Notes: generated from the letters alone by a model not told the origin. Numbered from the stretch's first letter, positions 45,471 through 57,349 are shown. The stretch: 64,000 bases of DNA from Phytophthora colocasiae (GCA_018806915.1 JAGKQI010000092.1:348501-412500), one strand, 5' to 3'. Numbers and translations: made by a program.

Positions 45471-46035
45471 ATGCTACAGTACTTCGCACAGCAGCAAGAA
45501 CAATTCCACGCTCGCATGAACAAGCAGATAGCCGCTCAAGTAGCACGGATGGAACCGTTGACGAGCAAGGCACCGACTGCACGCCTCCCAAGTATCATGA
45601 AAGCCTCAATGAGGATTTAGAGCTCTGGTTTTTACCATTGAGTAGTACTATGCCGACTACCACCCCCTAATGGAGGAGAACTCGGCTGCGCTCGTCACCA
45701 TGGTGTCGTGCTACTTAGCACCGACATCGATGAACTGGTACAGGCAGTTCGTGGCACACTATGACCGTAATCAGGTTGTCCGCACTTGGGAAACCTTCAC
45801 GATTGCCAAGTGGAAACGGTTTAACCCCCCCCCCCCCGATCACGAGTATTTTCTTCGTGAGAAGTTGTGTAAGATTACACAACTCGGATCACTTCATGAT
45901 TACGTGAGCGCATTCCAAGATGTACTAATTCAGTGAGAACTACGATTCTACTTCCAGCGGGGTATGCGGTAGCGCCGCGCCTCGACGAGCTGCGCGAGCA
46001 TGTAATGCTCACCGGGCAGACCTGACCGCCCGGGA
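45471..46035 (+). pseudogene. Ty3/gypsy-like gag remnant
   Basis: Three reading frames together resemble a retrotransposon gag/capsid domain. An opening segment MLQYFAQQQEQFHARMNKQI is followed in another frame by KYHESLNEDLELWF. A third frame (45670-45936) reads MEENSAALVTMVSCYLAPTS, then WYRQFVAHY and LCKITQLGSLHDYVSAFQDV, the typical capsid core. Beyond its stop, LRFYFQRGMR continues in a shifted frame. A TAG sits where YYADYH-type sequence is read just upstream of 45670. At least three frame breaks make this a dead fragment. No protease, reverse transcriptase or integrase of the same element is present nearby. Confidence 0.75.
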
Positions 46036-46040
46036 AGGAG

Positions 46041-46241
46041 TGTTGGAATCCGTACCTGTGACGCGCGCTTCTGTGACGTGCGCATCTGTGACGTGTGCCA
46101 ACTGCAACTGCGGAACGATTGGTTGGTAACAACCAGAGCGGGAGAACCACTCACGTCACCGGGGACAACTCGTAGGCAGTGTAAAGGATGCTAATACACT
46201 CAGTCTCAAACTTTCCTCCAAGCGCTCTAGTCCAAACAACA
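46041..46241 (+). mobile_element. Solo copia-type LTR (201 bp)
   Basis: The segment starts TGTTGGAATCC and ends ...CAAACAACA. It is the inverted counterpart of the LTR at 57350-57535, with only scattered differences. It is 15 bp longer because a TGTGACGTGCGCATC-like block is duplicated near 46075-46090. No internal copia coding sequence flanks it on either side, and I see no matching 5-bp target duplication (aggag on the left, aagta on the right), so it may be a solo LTR or a rearranged copy. Confidence 0.85.
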
Positions 46242-47297
46242 AAGTACGATGCCAGTTGTTTGATCTCATTATCGACGTCGTCGTCGCCGCGAAACACAGG
46301 AACTCTACAACTGAGCTTGCGTGCACACTAGTACAGTCATGCACCTCGTTCTCGACACTCATACTTCTTAAATAAGTGTACCTGTCAAATTGTATGAATT
46401 CATTGAGTGGGTGTAGTTTTTTTCCCTTTCACAAAGTATGAGTTGGCAGTCTTGATAATTGTCCACTCTGTGGATAACAAGGTACGCGACTGAGTGCGCG
46501 TGTTTCTAGCGCCGACTTTTCCTACTATGAGTTTTTGTATGGGGGGATGGGGAGGGCCAGTTGTGATCGCTCGGAGCAAGTTCGGAACTGCTCGGAACTG
46601 CTCCGAGCATTCCGAGCACAATTGCGCGCAAACAACACTAGCTGTACCTAGCCTATGACCAGATCTCATTCGCCCCCATTGTCATCTCAAGTGGAGATTA
46701 TCCATCGCATGAGCACTGCATCCTGTAACGTGAAGTTTCGGGACTACGAACCGCGGTGCCTGTTAAATTCGACAACTATAAACCCTCAGGAAGAATGGTC
46801 TCCTTTTCGCCCTCCAGAAGATGCGACACACTGCATCACGCCTCAGTGAACTCACCCATTCCGTCGATGGCCATGACAGTGTGACCCACATGAACTCCTT
46901 TCACGTGCTGCTATCCGTGCATAATGAGGTGCAGTCGTATAAAACTCGGGGGAAGCCGAGCCTCGGATGATATTTCATTGCGTTTAACGCATTTTTGGTA
47001 CACTCGGGAAGCCAACCCCGGCAGAGCGTGGTCCAGGAGGGAACCTTACTGACACACAGCAGTACAATCATGGCACAGTAAAAACTGGTAGGCACCGTAC
47101 AATCCCTGCTTCACCGCAAAGTGCAGTTGAAACACAATAAGCTGTTCAGTTTCTACTCGGCGCTGCACGCCGCGGGAAGTGCGCAAACGAGGTGCGGGTA
47201 GGTTGTATTGAACCAATCAGCACTCACTGATTGGAGAGGTGGTGCACGCCATTTTCTAAGGCGCCGAACGCCATTCTTCGTATACACCCGAGCGACC
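46242..47297. other. Intergenic mobile-element debris
   Basis: Just over 1 kb without a convincing gene. A short sequence at 46622-46642 (TTGCGCGCAAACAACACTAG plus C) is identical to one at 58765-58785 downstream of the hAT remnant, so a hAT terminus probably lies here. Short direct repeats of tcggaactgctc type are found near 46570-46610. The remainder shows only short, non-coding-like ORFs. Confidence 0.5.
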
Positions 47298-49135
47298 ATG
47301 CCGAGACGTCTTTTGTGGGAGGAGAAAGCCGTCGATGTCGACGCCCCCGCGGCCGACGCCCTGCTGGAGACTCTAAAGTCATTCGACATTGTGAAGAGCC
47401 AGATTATGGCGTGTACACTTTGCACCGGCGATGACCACAAGATGCAGTATCGCCTGCTCGCCTGTGCCTCAGTGGCATGTATCGAGGCAACTACCGACAA
47501 CTGCGGTTGGAGAGGGAAGATCGTTACGTGTCTGGAGACCGGTCACACCTCGATCTTCGAATACGGGACGCATTCGTCAACCGTGTCGTCGCCGAGGCGA
47601 AAGAAGCTGAGCAGCACTCAGAAGACATATTGCCGAGAGCTGGCTGACAACCATCTCCGCCCGATGCGGATACGACACGCTCTGGCTCGTAAATTCAGCA
47701 CCCCTCTAGAGGACTTGCCACCACTGAAGACTGTACAAAACTTCGTGAACGTTACGCTCGCAATCGCTTGGAGAATCACGACCGCGTCGATGATCTGAGG
47801 GCTTGGGTGCACGAGCGTGCCTACACGGGCTCGGAGGCGATGACAGACGCTTTTACTTTCGGTTGGCAGCTAGATAACATGGGAAAGCCTGTCGTAGGCA
47901 ATGGATCGGACGACAAACCGTTCATTGTCGGACTCTCGACGAAAGCCTTGATCCTGCGGCTTACAGTGCCTCCTGATAGCTACATTCTACACTTAGATGC
48001 TACTTACAAGATGAACCAGTGCGGATACCCCGTGTTGGTGGTCGGGATATCCGACCGCTCGCGGCGGTTTCACCTCGTTGCGCTATTTGTGATCTGAGAC
48101 ACAACCTGTATTTCAGGCTGCACTATCAGCCCTTCGACGCATGTACTATTGGGTGACTGCAAAGGACCTGCAAGTGAACTACGCGATGGCAGACGGTGAT
48201 AAAGCACAGTACAATGCTCTGGCCGCCGTGTTTGGAGACAACCCAGCTTACCGTTTTCTCATGTGCTTCTTTCATGTTATGAAAAAAGTTCAAGAGCAGA
48301 TTAAGACTTTTCCTCGGGCGTGGCGGCTAGAGAACTTCGAGAGGTCTACGATCTACACTTTGCGCGCACCGATACGAGCTTTTTGGAGATGCTGCGTCGA
48401 ATTTTGCACCGCTGGCTGGAAGAACCTGCGTTAGTTACTTTTGCAAAGTACATGTACGCTCAATGGTTAACGGGGAGTTTTTTTGACATGGCAGGTGTTT
48501 GCCACGACCCCCGGGTTTGCCTCGACAAAAAACCCGGTGGAGTCGTTCAATGCTCTTTTGAAGCGTGATTACACTCTTCGTCGACGCTTAAAAATGGGTT
48601 CACTGTTGAGGGAGCTGAGCGCTTGCTGCCAGGATCAATCAAGTAGCGTGCGGGTTTCGAGTTTGGAGTATGTCCGAGCAAATCCCTCGCGCGTAGGGTG
48701 CCGGAGTTGGTGCGTTCTGGTTTACTGGGTTTAGCCGAGGGTCAAAATGTGGATACCGTGCGTGCTGGTGCCTTCCCTGTCCTGCGAATCATTCGTCTGC
48801 CTGCACCTCGGATTGTTGTGGCCCCCAATAAACGTAGCGAGGAAGGAATTGCGGTGTCCGTACAAATGGGGGCTAACTATGCCCGGAAAGAGGTCGAAGG
48901 TGAGTCGTGGGGCGGATGGGAGGTCGATGTGGAGCGTCAATGGTGCCCCTGTGACTATTGTTTTGCGTTCGGAACGTGTGTCCACATTCTTTTCGCTCTA
49001 CGTGTCACTGCTCACGTCGACAGCAGCGGTCGCGATATCCTCGTCAATCGACGCAAGAGAAAACGTGTTAGTGCTACCGTCGTTGCTACATCTGGCCACC
49101 CCGGAGACGCTGGTCCAGCTTTGCGCTTGCAATAA
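47298..49135 (+). pseudogene. Mutator-like (MULE) transposase, frameshifted
   Basis: Reading starts at ATG 47298 (MPRRLLWEEKAVDV) and passes through alternating frames. The N-terminal zinc-binding region has CTLCTGDD...CASVAC...CGWRGKIVTC. The MULE transposase domain shows HLDATYKMNQCGYPVLVVG (first catalytic Asp, about 47990-48050), a middle segment with MADGDKAQYNAL and CFFHVMKKV, and then TKNPVESFNALLKRDYTLRR. A C-terminal SWIM-type zinc finger reads CPCDYCFAFGTCVH near 48950. Frame changes occur near 47770, 48093, 48325, 48485 (next to a run of seven T) and 48690. With five breaks it cannot be expressed as one protein. I did not find matching terminal inverted repeats by eye. Confidence 0.88.
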
Positions 49136-49398
49136 CTCCAGTATCTACAATACGGCCCCCTCGTTAGTGTTTGGGTAACGTACGCGTAGCCCACAACAAA
49201 CTGCATGCCATAAATATGAGGGTTTTCCTAATCTGGGACGTATATGTAATATCCAACGTTAGACGCATTATTTCACTATACGCCACGTTTTGGACGAAAC
49301 CCGCTAATGCACAGGTATTCCCGCCTTTGTACATAATGAGAAACCTTACAGCAATATCTAGCTGGCCATTTTGAAGATGAGGGGCTTCATTCAAAACG

Positions 49399-50097
49399 TT
49401 ATCTTCGTTTTTTTTTTTCTTGTTCCGCATTTACCTGCCAGCAATCCTCACATGCACACTTAAACCAGCGTTCGTCGCCGTAGTCCACAGTAATCTCTGC
49501 CCCAGCCTGAACGTCTTTAATCATCTTCACCATAACCTTCACCCTCGAACGATTCTGCTGCTCCACAAAAGCAGCGTTAGGGTCACAGGCGTGGCTGATG
49601 AACCGGGTTATGCTACCGCAGTGCAGTGCATCAACGTAGACGTATTTACGGGCTTTGGATTTTGTGTTGTAGAGTAGAGTGTACCCGCTGTTCTGCTTAA
49701 CCGCTTGCTTAGCTTGACCCTCCACGATAGCTGGAAACTCGGTAAGCTCTCCGCAGTATTCCCCGAGGACGTCTCCTACGTCGAGATTGCTGGTCGTGTA
49801 CACACCCAACCCAACGCGATGCGTATCAAAGAGTTTTAGAGTTTTGAGGGATCTTGGAGTGTTACTGCATCTCGCGCCCAAGCTGCAGCAGGTAGGAGTG
49901 CAAAACGTTTCCATCAAAGCGTTGTTGCACTCGCCCATGAAGCAATCTACGGTACAGCCACACTTGTTTACAGCCCCAATGTCTTGAAATTTCACGCCAT
50001 TCGTAATGCACGTTTCGATCCTCTTTATTTCCGTAGGCCACGGCACCTCTGTAAGCTTAGGGCTGGAAGGTTTAGCTGTAGGCTCCGGAAATGACAT
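49399..50097 (-). CDS. SET-domain protein-lysine methyltransferase (possibly truncated)
   Basis: A 232-residue ORF. A cysteine-rich pre-SET/AWS-like part (KCGCTVDCFMGECNN, CTPTCCSLGARCSN) spans about residues 44-85. A SET domain follows: GLGVYTTSNLDVGDVLGEYCGEL near 95-118, RFISHACDPNAAF near 165 and GAEITVDYGDERW near 200. A post-SET CACEDC follows near 216. This is the standard layout of histone-lysine methyltransferases that use S-adenosylmethionine. In its own frame, upstream of ATG 50097, a TAG at 50101-50103 is preceded by coding-like sequence (DYKERYPDLPREDFKSRPDS), so the original gene was longer and this ORF may be a truncated or decaying copy. It sits inside transposon debris. Confidence 0.8.
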   Translation of the reverse strand: MSFPEPTAKPSSPKLTEVPWPTEIKRIETCITNGVKFQDIGAVNKCGCTVDCFMGECNNALMETFCTPTCCSLGARCSNTPRSLKTLKLFDTHRVGLGVYTTSNLDVGDVLGEYCGELTEFPAIVEGQAKQAVKQNSGYTLLYNTKSKARKYVYVDALHCGSITRFISHACDPNAAFVEQQNRSRVKVMVKMIKDVQAGAEITVDYGDERWFKCACEDCWQVNAEQEKKKRR

Positions 50098-50103
50098 CGC
50101 CTA

Positions 50104-51228
50104 GTTCTGAGGCAAATTAAGCGCGCTCTGACTCCTGGTTTCCGCAAGAAGCTCTGAATCTGGACGGCTTTTAAAGTCTTCGCGTGGTAAATCTGGGTAC
50201 CGCTCCTTGTAATCGCACATTTCGCCAAATTGCTCCTCGCCCGCGATCTGGGCTCGTGCCAGTCCACAACGCGAGCCTTCCGCTGGTGTCGCGTCTTGCG
50301 CCGTTGGTATCGTGTTGGTACGGTTTTGGCGTAGGCCAATGCATCCGCCACCTTGTCGTCAGTGATTGCAGCCGTGTCGCTCATAGCCGCTTCGTCTCCG
50401 AGGACACTAAGTTAATAATCTGGCTAAGTGACGATCTTTTGGAAACTTCCCCGTGTTGACTCGATATTTTGGTTGGTGTTCGTTGTGATGACGGGTCTTT
50501 TGTCTTCGTTACGTTAAAATTCATAGTGCTGGACCTCGGCAATAGATCCAAATCGGGTTCAGGGTCTTCCGAACTCGACCTTCCCGAATGAGAGCTCTCC
50601 GAAACAATTTCCTCGCGCATATCACGTAGCGCCTGGTAAGTGGCTTCGATAGAAGCCTGCACCGCACCTTCAAGGGCCTTATTCAGTGCGCTGGACCGAG
50701 ATGGAGCCGAAAATGATCCTGAGGTCAGATGAAACGTCCGTATCTTTCGCCATTTCGTTGCTTTAGGGGAGAAATCGTTGCCAAACCGGTCTCCGACACG
50801 CTTGACCATCATGTCGGCAGATAGAGCGTTTTCCATGTCAACAGAGACCGGATACTCGACGCCTTCTGCGGCATCAACTCTTGTAACCACGCCAACGCGG
50901 TGTCCTCGTGCGTACGAATGCATGGCAAAAATACTCGAGTCTATCCCCTGCGCATAGGGTCTCCGGTTGGAGCTCCGAAGCGCTGAGCCCCACCATCGTC
51001 AACGTGCGTGTGCTGGACGCGCAGCCAACCGTAGCTATAGCTGCCTGGCAGCCCCAGGAAGATTCTGATGTGGTGTGAAGCACTTCTAGTGGTTGTTGCC
51101 CGAACCACACGGTCACATTCAAGTAACATTGCATTTCGTTTGAGTGGTGGCGCTAACAGCGTCACGAGTGTCTGCACTGCACAGTGTGCACGCACAGGCG
51201 CAGCCGAGAAGGGCCAGCTTGTCTGCAC
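50104..51228 (-). pseudogene. Decayed upstream part of the SET-domain gene
   Basis: Several coding-like minus-strand segments in different frames lead toward the SET ORF. They are 50941-51228 (...YGWLRVQHTHVDDGGAQRFG), 50381-50923 (MHSYARGHRVGVVTRVDAAE, 180 residues, Ser-rich, ending ETKRL), an ORF starting at 50384 (MSDTAAITDDKVADALAYAK), and finally DYKERYPDLPREDFKS, which is in frame with the SET ORF. Adjacent segments overlap by a few bases (ATGA at 50384), as expected after single-base indels. No known domain is recognised. An alternative is two small independent hypothetical genes. Confidence 0.4.
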
Positions 51229-51639
51229 TTTCCGTGCGTATTGTGGGAGATGGGTTATTGTGGTGGCCAGATTTTAACGTGTGTTTATTATATTTCTTCG
51301 TGGTCCAGCTCCGGGAGCTCCGGGAAGCGATCGGATGATTGAAAGTCCGCACTCCCATCGCAGCGTGGGAAGAATGGTTGGTGCCAAGGACACTCTCCCC
51401 GAGGACTCGACAACTGTGGTGATGCTTTTCGTAGGGATGCGTTGGTCAACACGTGCAACGTAGGCATTTTCGTGAAGTACATGCACGATGGCACCCGCCT
51501 ATCTGTGCTAAATCATGTCAATTGCTACAACCACACATCTAGCCTACGCGTATGTGTTGGAAGATGTGACGATCAAACTCGACCTCGCTGAGGTCATGAT
51601 CATTGGAGTGACCCTCCATGACCTTAGTGAGGGCGTAAA

Positions 51640-51836
51640 CGGAGTTGACTCCGTTACACGACCCCGCTTCAAGGAGCGGTCCACTTGGTCGATGGACAGT
51701 GGGGTGCGATGTGGCCGACCTGCTTGCACTTGTGGCAGGTCGCCCGTTCCACCCACTCAGCGGTTGCACTGAGCATGCTTCCACCCTTGACGTCGTGGTC
51801 AAATCGGAGGGAGAGCTCAACGGTCTCGTCTAGGGT
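51640..51836 (-). pseudogene. Fragment of a second retroelement gag with CCHC zinc knuckle
   Basis: On the minus strand one frame reads WVERATCHKCKQVGHIAPHC, a C-X2-C-X4-H-X4-C nucleic-acid-binding knuckle typical of retrotransposon gag. It begins directly after the end of the neighbouring copia reading frame and is quickly followed by stops. It has no flanking protease or integrase. It is probably a truncated element abutting the 3' end of the copia copy. Confidence 0.6.
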
Positions 51837-52139
51837 GGCTGGGTGGTGTTCGCGGAGGTGATGAGCGGTGGAAGGGTCTTGGTCAGGATGTCCGCCCGCA
51901 TGCTCTTGGATTCACAATAGAGAACTTTAGTTTTCGGAGCAACTCGGAGGGTTACGGAACAAAAACCCGTACTTAGGAAGAGAATCTCCGTAAACTGTAA
52001 CCTTTGTTCCAAAATGCCAATTCCTTGGAATAAAAGCGAGGTCCAGTTTTTCCAAGGAATAAGTGCCTCGAAAACCTATATCTTTTGATAACCTCCTCAT
52101 CATCATGCGAATCCTTATGACAGAAAACAGGTCTCGAGG

Positions 52140-52436
52140 TTGCCGAAAAGGAAACATGCGAGCGAGCTTGCTAGGCAAGCGTTGTGGCGCCCTTCCGCGC
52201 CTCTGAAGGCGCGTGCGATGGTAGCCGAAGAGCAGACGGAAGAAGGCCTGAAGAAGGACGACTTGGCCGAGACTCAAGCTGCGGTGAGGGCTCCTGTCGT
52301 CGTGGAGACAGTTGTGGTCGCGTCAGATGACGACGGAGAAGGAGATCGCGCTGAAGCTGCTACTGATAAGAAGAAGGGCGCCAGCAACAAGAAGCAGCGC
52401 GTGTCTTACAAGACGAAAGAGACTGCCTCGTGGTGA
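52140..52436 (+). CDS. Short ORF inside the nested transposon (transposase remnant?)
   Basis: The open frame has its first ATG at 52218. It encodes an acidic, Val-rich stretch (VVVETVVVASDDDGEGD) followed by a basic KKKGASNKKQRVSYKTKE end before a TGA. The basic end resembles the region just before the DNA-binding helix-turn-helix of pogo-like transposases, but the domain itself is missing. It is probably a relic of the transposase N-terminus. No function is claimed. Confidence 0.3.
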   Translation: MPKRKHASELARQALWRPSAPLKARAMVAEEQTEEGLKKDDLAETQAAVRAPVVVETVVVASDDDGEGDRAEAATDKKKGASNKKQRVSYKTKETASW

Positions 52437-52608
52437 TGGTGGTGCTCGGTGACAACGGTAAAGAGGAGGATCAAAGACTGAGAGGTGGGTTGCCATCACG
52501 GACCGCGTGAAAGATGTCCTGGGCAAGGATGTAGAGACCGAAAGTCGGCACATCGAACTTCACCTAAATAAGCACTCCATAGCCTCCATCCGCAGCAAAA
52601 AATGAGTT

Positions 52609-52646
52609 GTAACTCGTCTTGAGCAGCGTAACTCGTCTTGAGTAGC
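52609..52646 (+). repeat. Two tandem copies of a 19-bp unit
   Basis: GTAACTCGTCTTGAGCAGC is followed directly by the same sequence with one substitution (TAGC end). It lies within the nested transposon. Confidence 0.8.
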
Positions 52647-55600
52647 GTACAAATGCATTTTCTTTTCGCGCGTTCTGATGTGTGCCCTGATTTCTAATAG
52701 ATGGTACCGTGGAACTTAAACTTAATTCCATTAAATTTACTCCGACTACTACAGTTCATCTTCGTGCGCTTACAACACCGCCTTGGAACAACTCCGACTT
52801 ATTCCAGTTCCAGGACCAGCTCCGAAAACTAAAGTTCTCTAATAGCGCACATCTATCACCCCTTCTTCGCAAAGTCCTTGATAAACTTGTACCGAACGTC
52901 ATTATGCTTCGCTCGTCCACTGGTGTCTTCGCCTTCGATCTGCGCAATCGCGGCCTGGTTATCGACGTGCAGCACCGCTGCTGGCTGCATCGGCACACCG
53001 ATCTCCTTGAGTAACTCCACGACGCCGAGCATTTCAGCTGTCACCTGTGAAGCCGCCAGAAACTCGGCCTCCATGGTCGACAAAGCGACGCACTTCTGCT
53101 TCTTGCACGTCCAGCCCACGACCATACCGGCCACCATCAACACGCCACCGCTCACAGACTTGCGGTCCACCTTGTCTGCAGCATAATCAGCGTCAGTAAA
53201 CGCTTCTACCAGCACACCGTCTTGACTCATCGCGGCGCTGTTGTCGACCATAGTGAACTTGAAATCCTTGGTCCCCTTCAGGTACTTAGCAATCTTCTTC
53301 GCCAGCCGCCAGTCACTGTCGCGTGGTGCATGTGAGCGTCGGGTCACGCGGTGTACTGCGAACGCAATGTCTGGCCTAGTGCACCGTGCAACCCACAATA
53401 AGCTGCCGACCAGCGACTGGAACGTCTGCACCGTCGGTTGCTGCGGCGATCCACGGCCACCCATTGGCAGCAAATCACCGTCCTCGTCGCCATCTTCGCC
53501 ACCAATCGGAACTCGCACCGGTGCGGCTTTGGACAACCCAAATTTCTCGAACATTTCGTCGATCACCGCCGCCTGGTTGAGCGTCCAACCCATCCTGCCG
53601 TCGTAATTGAAAACAATGCCGAGGAACTTGCTCACCACTCCGAGGTCCTTGAGCTCAACGATCTGCATAGCTTCGAAGAAGTCATCGACCTTCTTCACAC
53701 TGGTGCTGGTCACCAACACGTCGTCTACGTAGATGCCGACTAATGTCTTGCCATCTGCTTCGTCCTTGACGTATAGGCAGCTGTCCGTGTAGCACTGGCG
53801 AAATAGTGACAGCAGTATCTTGTGCAGCATCAGGTTCCACAGACGCCCAGACTGTTTGATCCCGTACAGCCCTTTCTTGAGTCTCAGGGCGAGCTCCCTC
53901 TTGTCCTTGACGCCGAGTTTCGCAGCAACTCGTCGTCGATCTCCATTCCTTGGGGGATGTGAAGTAGGATCTCCAATTCCTTCTCCTTGTTCGCCTTGAC
54001 GTACGCGCTCGGCACATCTCCGTGGCGCGCAGGTACACCCCAGATCACTGACACCGCAAGGATTACCTTGCCTGACACCATCTCTAACACCGCCGAAAAC
54101 GTAAATGTGTAGTCGACACCATAGACTTGTTCATCACCGCGAGCCTCCAGTCTCGCCTTGTACCTCTCAATTTCGCCATTCGCGTGCAGCAACTTGGCGT
54201 CGCGCGGTTTCACGATCACTTCCCAGGTATCATTGTGTTCCAATGCCTCTATCTCGACCTTCATAGCCTCCTTCCAGTTCTCGCTCCGAGGATCACGCAT
54301 CGCCTCGCGGAAGTTCTTCGGGTCAACTAGCACCACCGCATTTACCCGCACCAGCGGCACGTGCTTGGCGCCCATGTTCCTTGTCTTCATCCTCGTGCGA
54401 GGCTCCTCGTCCGGCGGTACTCTTTCGTCGCCTCTTTCCAACTCGGGATTGTCTCTGGACACGGCCTGGCGCATTTCTTGGCCGATTTTGCTGCTTTCTT
54501 CGTGGGCCTTGTCACCGATGATCTTGTCACTTGCGCTGTGGCAATCGGTGTCTCCTTCCGCTTGGTGGTTTCGTCTCGATCGATCACGGCACGCCTCAAG
54601 TCTGGGTCTTCGCGCTCAAGCTGCCCCTGCAGCTGCATGTTCTGCTCACTGTTTAGCGTTTCCACGTTCTTGATGTGCTGTGTCGTGATAACCACCCTTT
54701 CTTTCGGCAGATATACCTTGAAGCCCTTTGTTTCGTCGTTCTTGCCGACGATCATTCCAACCTGGGCGCGCGGCTTCCACGATTTCTTGCCGGGATCCCG
54801 GAACGCTGTGCACGGACTGCCAAACGTCACCATATCGGCGAGACTTGGAGACTCGCCGGTCAGTATCTCCAGCGGGGACATTCGCTTCGGGTTAGCTCGA
54901 CACATACTGCGGTTTAGTACGTACGTAGCGTACTCGACGGCATCGCCCCAAAAATGCAGAGGGAGACCGCTGGCGAACAGCATGCAACGCGCCATATTCA
55001 ACACCGTCCGATGCATTCTCTCGGCCTTGCCATTTGACGCTTGATTCTCTGCCTCGCTGATCTGTCGCCGCACTCCAATCTCCTTGCAGAACGGGTCGAC
55101 GTTCACATACTCCTTCCCGCCGTCAGTACGCAACACGTGGATGCAGCAGTTGAATCGTTTCTCAAAATACACGAGGAAGTGTTCGAACATCTTCGTGGCT
55201 GCCACCTTGTTTTTCGCCACAAACACCCGCACGTAGTTCGTCGAGTAGTCCACGAAGTTGATCATGTATCGGTTACCACGGCGGTCCAGTGGGGTCATCG
55301 GTCCTTTGATGTCGCTCCCGATTACGCCACCAATTTTGTCGATTGGCGCATGGCGTCCGGTATCTTTCCTCGACTGCTTGTTCTTGTGCTGCTTGCCTTG
55401 TGCGCAAGTTAGACAGTTTGGTCGTGCGCGGTCGGTGAGCTGGATTCCAGAGCCAGTTGCGTCGGCCATTCTCTCCACGCTGTCGTACCCAAGGTGGCCC
55501 AGCCGCTGATGCAGTTCCAGCAGTGTCGTCTCGGTTATTGCCTCGTTTATCCCTTCACCGGACTCACGTACGGCTGCGTTGACAACGTGAATCCGCATCG

Positions 55601-57349
55601 CCTTGGTCTTTTCGCCCATAACGTCGACCATCAGAACATTGTTGCGCCGGTGAACCTCGAAGATCTTGAGACCGTCTGCATGGCGGACTGCGTAACTCTG
55701 GCCGTTGTAGCGTTCGAGAAAAACTCCTCGCTCTTCAAGGATTCCGTAGCTGATGATGTTGTCGGGAAGGCTTGAAGAGTAGTACACTTCCGTTAGATCC
55801 ACAACGACCTCCCGACCATCGACCACCGTGCGCAGCTCCACTATGCCGACCTTACTTGCATGCACCATCGTGTCGTTCGCTGCCCGGCACTTCGCGTTGC
55901 AGTCCTCGGCATGCTTGAGCAGCGCTGGGTCGTTCACGAGGTGGACACTAGATCCGCTATCCAATATCCATGAGCTCGATCCGGGCCTCGTACCTGTTCC
56001 TACTGCCAGTGTGAGTCGGGCTGTTGGCGCTGCTGCGCGATCTTCGCCACGGTGGGGGCATTTAGCCTTGATGTGCCCCACATTTCCACACCCGTAGCAA
56101 GTATGCGACTCGACGCTGCTTACCCGAGCGACGTATCTGCTTCCGCGGCCACTTTGATCGACACGGTTACCATTATGCAATCGACCACCAGATCCGCGCT
56201 CGCTGCGTCCACCACGGCTACTTCGGCCGTAAGGTTGCTGCCGGCTCATGTTAATCTCGAACTCAATCGCGAACGCCACAAGTTCTGCTGTCTGTTGCAG
56301 GTAGTCCGTCCGCCTCGTGTCGAGCCGAGTCAGCATCGCCGTCTGCACATTTGTCGGCGCTGACTTGCACAAGCACTGAAGCACGCTCTGCTCGGTGTTG
56401 CCAGAGCGCTCCGCGACGTACACCAGGAACTGGTAGTGCTCGGGCCAGGTTCTGCTGCGGTCTTTCTCGGCCGACATCATCTCTATTCCCTTCGTCGCAG
56501 GAATCGGCGTCATGTACAGCGACAGCATGCTGTTCATGACATATTCTAACGTGTGCGACACCGTCGCCCATACTGGTAGCATCTTCTCGAAATAGTTTAG
56601 GGCAGTACCCTCCAGTTTACCGTTTAGGGCGAGGATCTTGAACTCTTCCGGCCAAACTCCGCCGCTCATTTGCTCGGCAGCACCAAGCCTCTGTAGGAAC
56701 CGCAGTCCCCACGCCTTAAAGTCAGCACCCACACCAGCATATGTCTCCTTACCGGAGAATCTTGTGAAGCTGGGCCAGTCGAGGTCTGGGCTTCGGGACT
56801 TTAATTCCGAAGTTGACTGGGGGCATGAACTGCTGATCCGCTTGCGGCGGCATTTTCGGCTGCTGCATCGCAGGCTGCGGCGGTAATTGCGGCGGTGGCG
56901 GCCTCACAGTCTGCAGCGGCGATTGGGGCTGTGGCGGGCGTAGTGGGGCAGGCGGTGTAGCGGTGTGCATGGACTCGTCCAGCGAGTTCAGCCTCATTCG
57001 CCGGTCGTGTGCGCGGATAAAATCCGTGAACACACTCGAGCCGGCGTATGAGTACTTGGAGGTAGGTGCTGATCGAGGCGCAGCGAGGCGAGCCTGCTGC
57101 TCCTGGTTGGCGATGAACGCGTTCTGCTGGCGCACCATCCCTTCGAGAAGTCCTTCAAGCCGGTCCATGTGCTCCGAAACCGCATCGGAGACTCGGCTCG
57201 CTCGTTCTTGACCCTCAGACGCGGCTGCGACCGAGCGTGCTTCCTCGAACAGCTCGAAGGGGTCGGTAACGTTCACCTCGTGTACGTCGGCCTTGGACGC
57301 CGGAGACGGCTGCTGAGAGGACGAGTTGGAACCGTTTGGGCTCATAACC

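Larger units (their letters stand above)
51919..52840. mobile_element. 922-bp DNA transposon with 22-bp terminal inverted repeats, nested in copia RNase H
   Basis: The left end 51919-51940 (AGAGAACTTTAG...) and the right end 52819-52840 are perfect inverted complements over 22 bp. Both sides are flanked by AAT (51916-51918 and 52841-52843). Removing the insert and one AAT restores the copia RNase H reading VIDVRY-CESKSMRADILTK, which confirms both boundaries and the 3-bp target duplication (a 4-bp reading, AATA/TATT, is possible). Three-base duplications are known for PIF/Harbinger and CACTA elements, but the termini are not assigned here. The element carries only a short ORF and is probably non-autonomous. 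Confidence 0.87.
51837..57345 (-). pseudogene. Copia gag-pol polyprotein remnant
   Basis: Gag begins MSPNGSNSSSQQPSPASK at 57345. A frame change near 56800 leads into GADFKAWGLRFLQRLG and the gag core. Next come the knuckle CYGCGNVGHIKAKC (about 56070-56115), the protease active site WILDSGSSVHLVND (about 55930-55975), the pre-integrase HQRLGHLGYDS...CLTCAQGKQHKNK, and integrase with SDIKGP, RTDGGKEY and NGKAER as the D, D and E of the catalytic triad. The main open segment is 54387-56732. Reverse transcriptase is spread over 53700-54474 in shifted frames, with YVDD near 53730. RNase H shows EAFTDADYA, STMEAEFLAAS and VDNQAAI. A missing G near 52858 and the nested insertion end the frame; coding resumes at 51918 (CESKSMRADILTK). 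At least four frame disruptions are visible. Confidence 0.9.

Noticed and set aside
51068..51833. Short plus-strand ORFs around 51.1-51.8 kb
   Set aside because: They oppose minus-strand retroelement and SET-gene remnants and show no domain.
53241..56886. Plus-strand ORFs of 60-227 codons across the copia region
   Set aside because: They are antisense shadows of the copia integrase, reverse transcriptase and gag reading frames.
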